From Desulfobacterales bacterium (GTDB lineage Bacteria; Desulfobacterota; Desulfobacteria; Desulfobacterales; Desulfobacteraceae), in assembly GCA_022361095.1 (NCBI GenBank), contig JAKSBO010001090.1:1-10536 (forward strand): a stretch of 10,536 nucleotides of DNA, given 5' to 3'. The notes beneath the pieces were generated by a model, which was not told the DNA's origin, ran no database searches, and worked only from the letters and a program-made list of their open reading frames with translations. Both the position numbers and the translations under genes were made by a program. This document shows, in pieces, positions 1-6,664 of this stretch (positions within the stretch are counted from its first letter, which is position 1; the number at the start of each line of letters is the position of its first letter).

Positions 1-440
1 GGGACGTAAAAGGTCCAGCCCGTATCCGGGAATCCGTCCGAAAACAAGGAGACAATGGCAATCAAGCCCCCAAGCATGTAGAGATACCAGGAGAGCAGGT
101 TAAATCGGGGGAAAAAAACATCATCGGTGCCGATCTGTATGGGTAAAAAGAAATTACCCAGGGATGCCGGCAGGGCCGGTATGATAAATAAAAAAATCAT
201 GATCACCCCGTGAAGGGTAAAGGCCGAGTTATACACATCGGCATTCATCAGATTCTCCCCGGGAAACATCAGTTCCAAACGAATCAGGCCGCCAAGGACA
301 GCGGCCAGACAAAACCAGAACAGGATCGCAAACAGATACATCAAGCCGATTCGCTTGTGGTCCATGGTGATCAGCCAGGACAACACCCCCTTGAACCGGG
401 AAGGATTGGGGCTTTCAAAAAAAGATGCAGCAGATTCCAT
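1..440 (-). CDS. ctaD: Cytochrome c oxidase subunit I (aa3-type), N-terminal 146 codons, cut by window edge
   Basis: The reverse strand from ATG 440 encodes a protein beginning MESAASFFESPNPSRFKG and running off the left edge. Seen: the subunit I start region WLITMDHKRIGLMYL (residues 22-36), a first hydrophobic helix (about 31-55), then TLHGVIMIFLFIIP (75-88). In that second segment His77 matches the conserved helix-II His that ligates low-spin haem a. Next come GNFFLPIQIGTDDVFFPRFN (95-114) and a third membrane helix (about 115-133). These are diagnostic of the haem-copper oxidase catalytic subunit, which reduces O2 to water in the inner membrane. The start is supported by GGAGGC at 448-453, 7 bases upstream of the ATG. 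It is the last visible gene of the minus-strand operon, after SCO and a hairpin-bearing gap. Subunit II is not seen on this side, so it may lie further downstream or elsewhere. Family is certain; the subtype (aa3 rather than ba3) is inferred from the N-terminal motifs. Confidence 0.95.
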   Translation of the reverse strand, partial: MESAASFFESPNPSRFKGVLSWLITMDHKRIGLMYLFAILFWFCLAAVLGGLIRLELMFPGENLMNADVYNSAFTLHGVIMIFLFIIPALPASLGNFFLPIQIGTDDVFFPRFNLLSWYLYMLGGLIAIVSLFSDGFPDTGWTFYV

Positions 441-550
441 GATCTATGCCTCCGGGCGGCCGGACAGGAGATGCCGCCATGATTGACCTCGCGGGAAATT
501 TTGATATGAAAGTCTGGATAAGATACGCAGAGCTTTCAACCTTTGTTGCG

Positions 551-585
551 GGGCCGGCCCGGGTGCTGAGACACCAGGCCGGCCC
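551..585 (-). promoter_or_regulatory. GC-rich intergenic hairpin between the SCO gene and ctaD
   Basis: The arms 551-565 (GGGCCGGCCCGGGTG) and 572-585 (CACCAGGCCGGCCC) pair almost completely, with one bulge/mismatch and a 6-base loop. The structure starts 8 bases after the SCO stop codon. No T-run follows it on either strand, so a classical intrinsic terminator is unlikely. It could instead be an mRNA processing or stabilising stem that separates accessory-gene and oxidase-subunit expression, or a partial attenuator. The rest of the 441-592 gap shows the ctaD RBS (448-453) and no convincing sigma70 promoter or small gene. Confidence 0.6.
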
Positions 586-592
586 ATGGCCG

Positions 593-1459
593 TTATTTGT
601 GCTGCCGTCCCCGCCTGGATCTTTTAGGTAAAATAAGAAAAACGAAAAAAAGTGCAAGCGCGGCAACGATTACCCCGCCGACAATGGGGAACATGCGAAA
701 TACATATGTTCTGTTTTCAGGATCGTAATTAAAGCAAAAGGAGAGCACCCCCCGCTTGATGGAAACCCCGGGTTCGCCCTTCATGGCCTCGTTAAGGGCC
801 ATACCCACATCAAAGGCCAGGAACCGGGGGCCGTAAAGATAACGGATGATACGCCCCTGGCCCGACAACACGATCATGACATTGGGGTGGATGTAGTTGT
901 TTTTGCCCTGTTTGACAAAATAGAACCCCAAAGACCGGGTCAGTTTAAGTATTTCAGGCCTCTCTCCCACCAGGTAGACCCACTTGGCCGGGTCCATTTT
1001 CCGCTGGAGCATCTGTGCATAGTTCTGCTTGGCGGTTTTGGCCATGGCGGCATCTTCATCGTCGCTGAAGCTTAAGGTCACCACGTTGAAATCCTCACCC
1101 GGAATATCTGAAATCCGGTCCAGAACCCGGGTCAGCTCGGCCTGAAGAATATTGCAGACCGAACTGCACATAAAGAAAATGGGCAGAATCACCACGGGTT
1201 TGTCAAAAAGGGTTTTAAGATCAACGCTTTGGTTGTTCTCATCTTTTAGCTGCGCCGAAAAATCAATGGTTTCACCCAGGCGTTCGTCCACATACACCTT
1301 GGCCGCGATCTCTTCTGCGGGCATGGGGGTCTCCATCATCATCTTGTGATGGTCATGCCCCATCTTTTCCGATTCGGCCTGGGATGCATAGGCACACGGG
1401 CATAAACATCCCCATATGACCGAATACAGGACCAAAAGCCCGATCAGCCGGTTCTTCAT
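593..1459 (-). CDS. SCO1/SenC-family copper chaperone, membrane-anchored
   Basis: The protein has 288 residues. Seen: an N-terminal hydrophobic signal/anchor (about 4-24), then a Met/His-rich stretch MGHDHHKMMMETPMP (33-47). A thioredoxin-like SCO domain (about 58-230) follows, with the CxxxC pair Cys98/Cys102 in FFMCSSVCNILQ and the third copper ligand candidate His191 in NNYIHPNVMIVLSG. A YDPENRTYVFR segment leads into a C-terminal membrane helix (about 256-276) and a basic tail. SCO proteins bind Cu through Cys-Cys-His and help assemble the CuA centre of oxidase subunit II, or act as a periplasmic thiol reductase. All three ligands are kept, so metal binding is expected. The ATG overlaps the TAA of the preceding gene by one base (TAATG), indicating translational coupling. 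ctaD lies downstream. The C-terminal helix and Met/His-rich N-terminus make it longer than minimal SCO proteins of about 200 residues. Confidence 0.93.
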   Translation of the reverse strand: MKNRLIGLLVLYSVIWGCLCPCAYASQAESEKMGHDHHKMMMETPMPAEEIAAKVYVDERLGETIDFSAQLKDENNQSVDLKTLFDKPVVILPIFFMCSSVCNILQAELTRVLDRISDIPGEDFNVVTLSFSDDEDAAMAKTAKQNYAQMLQRKMDPAKWVYLVGERPEILKLTRSLGFYFVKQGKNNYIHPNVMIVLSGQGRIIRYLYGPRFLAFDVGMALNEAMKGEPGVSIKRGVLSFCFNYDPENRTYVFRMFPIVGGVIVAALALFFVFLILPKRSRRGRQHK

Positions 1460-2001
1460 TATTTAACCTTTTTGCTTTCGCCCGAGGTGAAGTTCACCTC
1501 ATAAGAACCTCTCCAGGCATGTCCCCGGCGAAAGGAGTCCGCCCCGGAACCGTAGGCCAGCATAATGGGATACATGCTGTTTACTTCAATGGATTTATCC
1601 CATTGCTCATCACTGCCCAAAGGCAGGGAAAACCAGATACTGGTCGTCCCGTCAACTTCGCTGCCCTGGGGATTTTGCACATGGTTTTTGCCCCCCAACT
1701 TCTCATCGGAACTGTGTCCCCGCTTTTTGTCGCCGTAATGATCAACAATTTTAACCTTGCCTTTTTTAACGGCACCAAGTATAAAATCCGCCCCTTTCAT
1801 GGCATCTTCAGGCCCGAATCCAATGCCCACCCAGCCTTGGGTAGGCGCCGTGAGCTTAAGGTGAATCATGGTTTCATCCAACCGCCACTGGACAGTCATT
1901 TTTTCAGCCGCCAACGAATGCTCATACTCCCCGGCATCTGCTGCAGCAAGCGGAAAACTTAAGCATAAAAAAGATAAAAATCCGATCAACATTTTTTGCA
2001 T
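1459..2001 (-). CDS. Secreted DOMON-domain protein, probable haem b binding
   Basis: The protein has 180 residues from ATG 2001. I chose this start over an in-frame TTG at 2022 because AAAGGAG (2010-2016) sits 8 bases upstream of the ATG and a clean signal peptide follows. Residues 1-22 form that signal (hydrophobic core, LAAADA end), so export to the periplasm is expected. Residues about 25-172 form one DOMON domain: TVQWRLDETMIHLKL strands, then GWVGIGFGPEDAMKGADFILG (57-76), and near the end LAYGSGADSFRRGHAWRGSYEV. Met68 and His161 fall where cytochrome-type DOMON domains, such as that of cellobiose dehydrogenase, place their Met/His haem b ligands. Haem binding is therefore inferred, not shown. 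Such domains transfer electrons or sense redox state. It overlaps the SCO start by one base, and its RBS overlaps the stop of the DUF2231 gene. Its place in an oxidase operon suggests a periplasmic electron carrier or an assembly aid. Confidence 0.87.
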   Translation of the reverse strand: MQKMLIGFLSFLCLSFPLAAADAGEYEHSLAAEKMTVQWRLDETMIHLKLTAPTQGWVGIGFGPEDAMKGADFILGAVKKGKVKIVDHYGDKKRGHSSDEKLGGKNHVQNPQGSEVDGTTSIWFSLPLGSDEQWDKSIEVNSMYPIMLAYGSGADSFRRGHAWRGSYEVNFTSGESKKVK

Positions 2002-2014
2002 GGCATACTCTCCT

Positions 2015-2440
2015 TTAGCCAAAAATCAGTTCGCCGCCGGAATATCCTAATCCCACCGCCAGCAGAATTAATACAAAATACAACAGCGTTACCCAGTTCA
2101 ATTTTGGGTTCTCCGGGTCATCCTTGACCACAACGGCGATCAGGACAATCCCCAATACCAGTGCCAGTATCATTTTAAGAATAATTAATCCCTCCCACTC
2201 CCCGCCATACCGATACTGCCAGTCCATGATCCCCGTCAACACTGTAGGAAACAATCCGAGCAATCCCAAAATGACGCAGTGATATCCTGTTTTGGCCAGC
2301 ATTTTCAGTTTGGGTAACAATGAAGCGAACCGAAAAACCACCGCACCCATAACCATTCCCATGGGGATATGGGTAAAGGCAGGGTGGACAGGATGTGTGA
2401 AGCCAACTTGGTTCAAAAAGTCAAAGACCATCTCAATCAT
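2015..2440 (-). CDS. DUF2231-type four-helix membrane protein
   Basis: The protein has 141 residues and is almost entirely hydrophobic, with four membrane helices at about 22-40, 52-71, 86-105 and 116-134. The N-terminal motif THPVHPAFTHIPMG (His16, His19, His24) resembles the HPxxVHxPI/MG signature of DUF2231 proteins. The ending GYSGGELIFG is also typical of that family. Further histidine (His54) and Met residues could support haem or metal binding, but function is not established. The ATG at 2440 is preceded by a G-rich GGGGG at 2446-2450, a modest RBS. It is the first gene of the minus-strand oxidase operon; its stop lies inside the RBS of the DOMON gene, so translation is probably coupled. 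A likely role is a small membrane redox or haem-associated subunit that works with the DOMON protein (inference from context). Confidence 0.85.
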   Translation of the reverse strand: MIEMVFDFLNQVGFTHPVHPAFTHIPMGMVMGAVVFRFASLLPKLKMLAKTGYHCVILGLLGLFPTVLTGIMDWQYRYGGEWEGLIILKMILALVLGIVLIAVVVKDDPENPKLNWVTLLYFVLILLAVGLGYSGGELIFG

Positions 2441-2520
2441 AAAATCCCCCTGTACAAATTGTAATGCGTTACGAGTTTAAATTTGACGTTCTTGTAAAAC
2501 CGGAAAAAGCGAATTTAACT

Positions 2521-2551
2521 GCCGGATTTCTGCATCTATTCGTTCTCCGGC
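2521..2551 (-). repeat. Inverted repeat in the 5' leader of the oxidase operon
   Basis: GCCGGA (2521-2526) and TCCGGC (2546-2551) form a 6-bp stem with a 19-base loop. It lies in the roughly 125-base leader between the predicted start of transcription (about 2565) and the ATG at 2440. It could be a weak leader hairpin or a regulator half-site pair. The short arms make chance occurrence quite possible. Confidence 0.3.
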
Positions 2552-2571
2552 TTGCGAGAAGTTATGATAAA

Positions 2572-2600
2572 GTTATAAAATTCATAAAGGGGTAAGTCAA
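2572..2600 (-). promoter_or_regulatory. Predicted sigma70 promoter of the DUF2231-DOMON-SCO-ctaD operon
   Basis: Reading the minus strand, TTGACT (2600-2595) is followed after exactly 17 bases by TATAAC (2577-2572). Each hexamer matches five of six consensus bases. Transcription would start near 2565, giving a leader of about 125 bases before ATG 2440. It is back-to-back with the plus-strand promoter at 2632-2658. No competing strong promoter was seen nearer the gene. Confidence 0.65.
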
Positions 2601-2626
2601 TAGGAGAAAAAAAACCCAAATCCTTC

Positions 2627-2643
2627 CCGGGTTGACAACCCGG
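2627..2643. promoter_or_regulatory. 17-bp palindrome, candidate operator in the divergent promoter region
   Basis: The sequence CCGGGTTGACAACCCGG has two perfect 8-bp arms around a central A at 2635. It fully contains the TTGACA -35 hexamer of the plus-strand promoter, and lies 27 bases from the -35 of the minus-strand operon. A dimeric repressor bound here would block the plus-strand gene directly and could affect the divergent operon. No regulator gene is visible in the window, so the binding protein is unknown. Confidence 0.5.
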
Positions 2644-2658
2644 CTGATCAGCTATAAA
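2632..2658 (+). promoter_or_regulatory. Predicted promoter of the SDR-like gene
   Basis: A perfect TTGACA (2632-2637) and TATAAA (2653-2658) are separated by 15 bases, slightly short of the ideal 17. Transcription would begin near 2665 and reach the GTG at 2701 through a leader of about 36 bases. The open frame extends upstream to a TTG at 2632, but that TTG is the first three bases of the -35 hexamer. This argues that it is promoter, not coding. Confidence 0.55.
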
Positions 2659-2700
2659 AATTGCCATTTTTACCAAGATTATAAAAGGAAGCTGAATATC

Positions 2701-4269
2701 GTGGAAACCCTTTGCCGGAAACAAAAAGGCCCGGAAAACGAAAAACAAATACTTGCAGACATTCACCGCTGCATTGATGTCCTGGAAACCCTGGCTGAAC
2801 GGTCTGATATTTTAGCAAAGTTATCCGAAGCCAACCGCATTGCCTTGATTAAGGCCGCCGGAAAAATATCCAGGCCGGACAGGGCTGAAATAAAAAAACG
2901 CAACAAGGAGAAAAAGCGTCAGATGCGTCTGGCCGTTGCGGCAAAAGAGAGGCAGCTCAGAGCCCGGACAGGCATTAGAAAGGCCAGGGAGGCCTCTGTG
3001 TTTAAGGCACCGCCTCAAATTGAAGGGCCGGCACTTGAAAGCCCCATCGCACCGGAATGCCTTGATTCTCCCCGCAACTGCTATGTATGCAAAGCTGAAT
3101 TTACATCGCTTCACCATTTTTATGACAGCATGTGCCCTGAATGTGCAAAATTCAACTATCAAAAACGGTTCCAGACCGCTTCCCTTGAAGGAGATATTGC
3201 CGTCATCACAGGGTCCAGGCTTAAAATCGGATACCAGGCCACCTTGATGATGCTCAAAGCCGGGGCCCGGGTGATTGCCACCACACGCTTTCCCAGGGAT
3301 TCCGCCTTAAGATTTTCCAAAGAGCCCGATTTTGACCAATGGGGTGACAGACTCCATATTTATGGGCTTGATCTGCGCCATATCCCCAGCGTAGAGCTGT
3401 TTTGTGACCATATCAGACAAACATACCGCCGCCTTGATATTTTGATTAATAATGCAGCCCAGACCGTTCGACGCCCGCCTGGGTTTTATGCCCACCTGAT
3501 GGACACCGAACAACAAGAGATTTCATCCTTGCCTTCTAAAGCGGCAAAAACCTTAGACCATTACCGGGACTGCCTGGCCCGGGTAGCAACCGGCATTGCC
3601 GGTGATGTGGGTAAAGAAAATGCATTGCCGGTCTCCTGGAGCGGCAATGTCCCCGGTATCGGGCTGCGTCAATCGGCCCGACTCTCCCAGATCCCCTATT
3701 CCTATGACCACAGTTTAGATGCCCCCCAGGTATTTCCCCAAAAAGCGCTGGATGCAGATCTTCAGCAGGTGGATCTTCGAAAAACCAACTCCTGGCGGCT
3801 GAAGCTGGGGGAAATAGAAACTGCAGAGATGCTGGAAATTCAACTGGTCAACAATGTGGCCCCCTTTGTCTTGTGCAACCGGCTGGCCCAGATGATGAAA
3901 TCTAGTTTTACCGGTCAAAAACACATCGTCAATGTCTCGGCCATGGAGGGCAAATTCCTGCGCTTTAAGAAGGGCAGCCGCCATCCCCACACCAATATGG
4001 CCAAGGCCGCATTAAACATGCTGACCCATACGGCTGCCGAGGATCTTGCCAAATACGGCATCTACATGAATGCCGTGGATACCGGGTGGGTCACGGATGA
4101 AGATCCGGCACAGCTTGCCAAACTAAAACAAGAGCGCCATGATTTTCAGCCCCCCTTGGATATTGTGGATGGAGCAGCCCGGATCTGCGACCCTTTTTTC
4201 CACGGGATTTTAACGGGAAAACATTGGTGCGGAAAATTTTTAAAGGATTATTTTCCCATAGACTGGTAG
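2701..4269 (+). CDS. Zinc-ribbon plus short-chain dehydrogenase/reductase-like protein with altered active site
   Basis: The protein has 522 residues from GTG 2701. This start has AAAAGGAAG at 2683-2691; the open frame continues to TTG 2632, but that lies in the promoter. Residues about 50-100 are basic and helical ([20 protein letters not shown]). Residues 127-148 carry CYVC...CPEC, a likely zinc-ribbon. A Rossmann SDR fold begins at about 162: [11 protein letters not shown] (167-177, in place of TGxxxGxG), DLDL-like YGLDLRH, and [10 protein letters not shown] (245-254) matching the SDR NNAG motif. After an insertion of roughly 100 residues containing [14 protein letters not shown] come Ser413 (NVSAMEG) and HTNMAKAAL. 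Lys435 is retained, but Thr431 occupies the catalytic Tyr position. The sequence ends [12 protein letters not shown] and a C-terminal tail. NAD(P) binding is likely; the substrate is unknown. Membership of a conserved SDR subfamily is from memory. It is divergent from the oxidase operon and overlaps the 3' end of the next gene. Confidence 0.88.
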   Translation: METLCRKQKGPENEKQILADIHRCIDVLETLAERSDILAKLSEANRIALIKAAGKISRPDRAEIKKRNKEKKRQMRLAVAAKERQLRARTGIRKAREASVFKAPPQIEGPALESPIAPECLDSPRNCYVCKAEFTSLHHFYDSMCPECAKFNYQKRFQTASLEGDIAVITGSRLKIGYQATLMMLKAGARVIATTRFPRDSALRFSKEPDFDQWGDRLHIYGLDLRHIPSVELFCDHIRQTYRRLDILINNAAQTVRRPPGFYAHLMDTEQQEISSLPSKAAKTLDHYRDCLARVATGIAGDVGKENALPVSWSGNVPGIGLRQSARLSQIPYSYDHSLDAPQVFPQKALDADLQQVDLRKTNSWRLKLGEIETAEMLEIQLVNNVAPFVLCNRLAQMMKSSFTGQKHIVNVSAMEGKFLRFKKGSRHPHTNMAKAALNMLTHTAAEDLAKYGIYMNAVDTGWVTDEDPAQLAKLKQERHDFQPPLDIVDGAARICDPFFHGILTGKHWCGKFLKDYFPIDW

Positions 4270-6431
4270 GCCTCTTCCAGGGCCAAAAAGTCGGCAATCG
4301 CACGGTGAACCCGTACGGATTCACTGCCTGAAAGAATATTGTGACAGTCCGTGTTAAAGAAAAAGAAATCTTTCCGGCTGGAACGGACAAGCTTAAACAA
4401 TTTTTCTGCGTTGGCCGTGTTGCTGTGAAACTGTTTGCCGGACTGCAGGAATAAAAGGGGCGCAGTAACAAACGGCAATCTTTTTTCCAGATGTTTTATC
4501 AATGTTTCAAGCGATTTCATGCCCTTGGCGGGATTTTGCTTGTAACATATTGAGCAGGTATCTTCCATGCCCTTTTCTTTGTCATCAAGACCGGCCTCAA
4601 CAAACCGGGCCTTTTGCAGCATACGCAGCCAGAACTCACCGGCGGTAAATGATCGCCACCCCTTATCTTTGACATTCAACGGCGGGGATACGGCAAACAC
4701 ACCGGCAATTTCCGGTATACGGGAGGCCAACTCAAGGGCAAGGGCGGAACCTGTAAAAAATCCGCCGATAAAGACCGACGGCGTTCTGTGCTTTAAAATG
4801 ATATACCCCTCTTCCACGCTGTCAATCCAGTCCTTATAATTTGTCCGGGCAAGGTTTTCAGGTGTGGTGCCGTGCCCTTTAAGCCGGGGCACAAAAACAG
4901 TGTATCCAAGTGAACTGAGAAAATCAGCCAAAGGCTCCATCTCTTTAGGGCAGGCCAGATAATTGTGAATTAAAAGAATGCCGGGTTTGCCTTGATCCGG
5001 GTCTAAAAGAACAGGCTTGCCCGCCTCTTTCTTAAATCCTTGCCCTGGGGCATCAAGTTGTGCGTAATCACGATCATAGTCATTCAAGACTTTCGCCGCC
5101 AGGCCATGACGCATCTGCTGATCAATTTCATCGGCACTCTTTTCTGCAATGGACCTGATAAGCATCACAATATCCTGAAGCGGCTCAACTTCATTGGCAA
5201 CCACATAAAGGGGATTTTCCATTCTAACCCCCTGGAAGCCGGTTCCTGATGCAAACTTTTCCTGTCTTTTAAAGAGCTTGCCTTGTTTTTTATAAAGCAC
5301 CCCGGTTTCAAGGGCAGTGTCAAGAAATTCGGCAAACCTTTTGTGTTTATCATCGGTCAACAGATGAATCTGGTTCTCATAAAAATCGCTGTGGAGACAG
5401 CGGCCGGTCTCCATGAGTTTCCGGGTAATTGCAAGATAAGCCCGGCATCGTAAATCATAGGGATCAATGCCCTGGGATGGCGCCGGCATATACTTGATTA
5501 GACAGGTAAAGATATGATCATAGTTAATGGAAGTCTTGCCGTACACATCGGCCATGAATCTGTGGAGAATCTCCCGGCTCGCAGACTTTACAACAGGGGC
5601 GGAGCACATACGTCTGCTGAAAGAAATTTTCCGCCTTGATGTCAGATCGCTCTCAATAAATGAATTGTTAAGATAATCCGAAATTTTTATGGGCTCTGCA
5701 AACCGGATATCAACCTGGACCCCGGATAGAATCATACCGCCCTCGGTCATCAGCTCATCCATCACCTGCTGGGAGGGGTTTTCCATAAGCTTTTTGGCAA
5801 GGGAAGAGAGCAGATTCTCTTTTGCCCGCATGGGATAATAGGTGATATTTGTGGGCACCATATAAGTCGTTTGGCTTAAAACCTTTTCCGGATCCTTGAT
5901 TTCAAACCAGTCGATGAGGCGTTTAAACTCTTCGGGGTTGATGGTTTTCATTCGCCGGAGCCGTTCCCGGTAAAATTCACTTTGAAGTGCAATCACCGCA
6001 GCCCCGGAACGGGGCCGGTGAACAAGCTTATCAACCTCAAATTCAAATGTGCCGTTATTGACAAGCTTTTTATTTTTCACCATTCTTCCTTCCGGAAAAA
6101 TGATCCATGACGCGTCGCCGTCTAAAAGGGTTTTGGTAATAAGGTAGTTCCGATTCGGATCCTTGGTGGAGATGGCCCCCATGACATCCAGAATGTTTTT
6201 CAGCCCGCCGGCAAAGAGATCGGCATGGGCCAGGGACCATATTCTTTTTTTCGTTATATTATAAAGATGATACGGTAAAAAAATCGTTTCGATTCTAGTG
6301 AAATGGTTGGCGATAAATATAACGGACCCTTCCGGAATCTTCTCCCGGCTATGAACGGTTATCCGGGCTTTGGAAAGCCCGGATAATGCCTTAAGGGCAT
6401 ATCCGGACATGAAATATGCAAATTTGTTCAT
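4248..6431 (-). CDS. Acyltransferase (PlsC-like) fused to a degenerate alpha/beta hydrolase
   Basis: The protein has 727 residues; ATG 6431 is preceded by GGGG at 6437-6440. Domain 1 (about 20-250) is glycerolipid acyltransferase-like: ANHFTRIET (His43, Glu48; HX4E in place of HX4D) and IIFPEGRM (112-116, the FPEGxR motif). This implies acyl transfer to a lysophospholipid or similar acceptor at the membrane. Residues about 255-480 are a helical middle region of unknown role. Domain 2 (about 483-722) is an alpha/beta hydrolase of the monoglyceride lipase/carboxylesterase type: [14 protein letters not shown] (oxyanion region), [14 protein letters not shown], the nucleophile elbow [13 protein letters not shown], and NTDCHNIL with His697. 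At the elbow the GxSxG Ser is Phe559. The usual GxxDP catalytic Asp region reads [10 protein letters not shown], with no Asp. The hydrolase half is therefore probably inactive or only binds lipid. It converges on the SDR-like gene with a 22-bp overlap. Confidence 0.88.
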   Translation of the reverse strand: MNKFAYFMSGYALKALSGLSKARITVHSREKIPEGSVIFIANHFTRIETIFLPYHLYNITKKRIWSLAHADLFAGGLKNILDVMGAISTKDPNRNYLITKTLLDGDASWIIFPEGRMVKNKKLVNNGTFEFEVDKLVHRPRSGAAVIALQSEFYRERLRRMKTINPEEFKRLIDWFEIKDPEKVLSQTTYMVPTNITYYPMRAKENLLSSLAKKLMENPSQQVMDELMTEGGMILSGVQVDIRFAEPIKISDYLNNSFIESDLTSRRKISFSRRMCSAPVVKSASREILHRFMADVYGKTSINYDHIFTCLIKYMPAPSQGIDPYDLRCRAYLAITRKLMETGRCLHSDFYENQIHLLTDDKHKRFAEFLDTALETGVLYKKQGKLFKRQEKFASGTGFQGVRMENPLYVVANEVEPLQDIVMLIRSIAEKSADEIDQQMRHGLAAKVLNDYDRDYAQLDAPGQGFKKEAGKPVLLDPDQGKPGILLIHNYLACPKEMEPLADFLSSLGYTVFVPRLKGHGTTPENLARTNYKDWIDSVEEGYIILKHRTPSVFIGGFFTGSALALELASRIPEIAGVFAVSPPLNVKDKGWRSFTAGEFWLRMLQKARFVEAGLDDKEKGMEDTCSICYKQNPAKGMKSLETLIKHLEKRLPFVTAPLLFLQSGKQFHSNTANAEKLFKLVRSSRKDFFFFNTDCHNILSGSESVRVHRAIADFLALEEAYQSMGK

Positions 6432-6499
6432 ATTGTCCCCTTTTTTAGGGCTATGAAAATTTTAAGATCCGCCAATAGAGCCATGGATTTTATTGTTTT

Positions 6500-6590
6500 C
6501 ATGGCCTTTACACCATCATCAAGAAAGGTATCGATCCGGATCCAGGCTATACCTGGGTATGAACATCTTGGGATGATTATAAAGGCCATG
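6500..6590. repeat. Widely spaced 11-bp inverted repeat in the gap upstream of the acyltransferase gene
   Basis: CATGGCCTTTA (6500-6510) and TAAAGGCCATG (6580-6590) are perfect reverse complements, 69 bases apart. The right copy overlaps the edge of the predicted -10 element and the spacer of the minus-strand promoter. The left copy lies in the transcribed leader. Shorter inverted repeats also occur in the gap: GATCCGGATC (6533-6542), CCAGG/CCTGG (6542-6556), and GCCATG/CATGGC (6480-6505). They could be paired regulator sites or a leader RNA fold. No convincing gene is present in 6432-6664. Confidence 0.4.
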
Positions 6591-6605
6591 GGCCGGCCTA
6601 GTCAA
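6576..6605 (-). promoter_or_regulatory. Predicted sigma70 promoter of the acyltransferase/hydrolase gene
   Basis: On the minus strand TTGACT (6605-6600) and a perfect TATAAT (6581-6576) are separated by 18 bases. The spacer is itself GC-rich and partly palindromic (AGGCC...GGCCT). Transcription would start near 6569, leaving a leader of about 138 bases before ATG 6431. This suggests that the gene is expressed independently of the Hsp70 genes upstream, although no clear terminator follows the Hsp70 stop at 6665 and read-through is possible. Confidence 0.65.
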
Positions 6606-6664
6606 TCAACATATAGGTCCAGCCCGCAACAAAACGTAAAAATCATTCAGAAACGTATGGACTT

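Noticed and set aside
415..666. 83-codon minus-strand frame spanning the ctaD start and SCO end
   Set aside because: It overlaps two well-supported genes in another frame and covers the hairpin; its sequence shows no protein-like pattern.
1519..1962. 147-codon plus-strand frame opposite the DOMON gene
   Set aside because: It is antisense to a gene with clear signal peptide and DOMON motifs; it has no RBS or domain signal of its own.
2552..2579. Second possible plus-strand promoter (TTGCGA, 16 bases, TATAAA)
   Set aside because: The -35 matches poorly and the site overlaps the better minus-strand promoter; the TTGACA-containing promoter downstream is preferred.
3593..3632. Direct repeat of GCATTGCCGGT within the SDR-like gene
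   Set aside because: Only two 11-bp copies in different reading registers inside a coding region; no sign of mobile or regulatory function.
4231..4256. Possible bidirectional terminator (GGAAAAT/ATTTTCC)
   Set aside because: The 7-bp arms are AT-rich with a 12-base loop, inside coding sequence of the plus gene, and lack a GC-rich stem, so I do not call a terminator.
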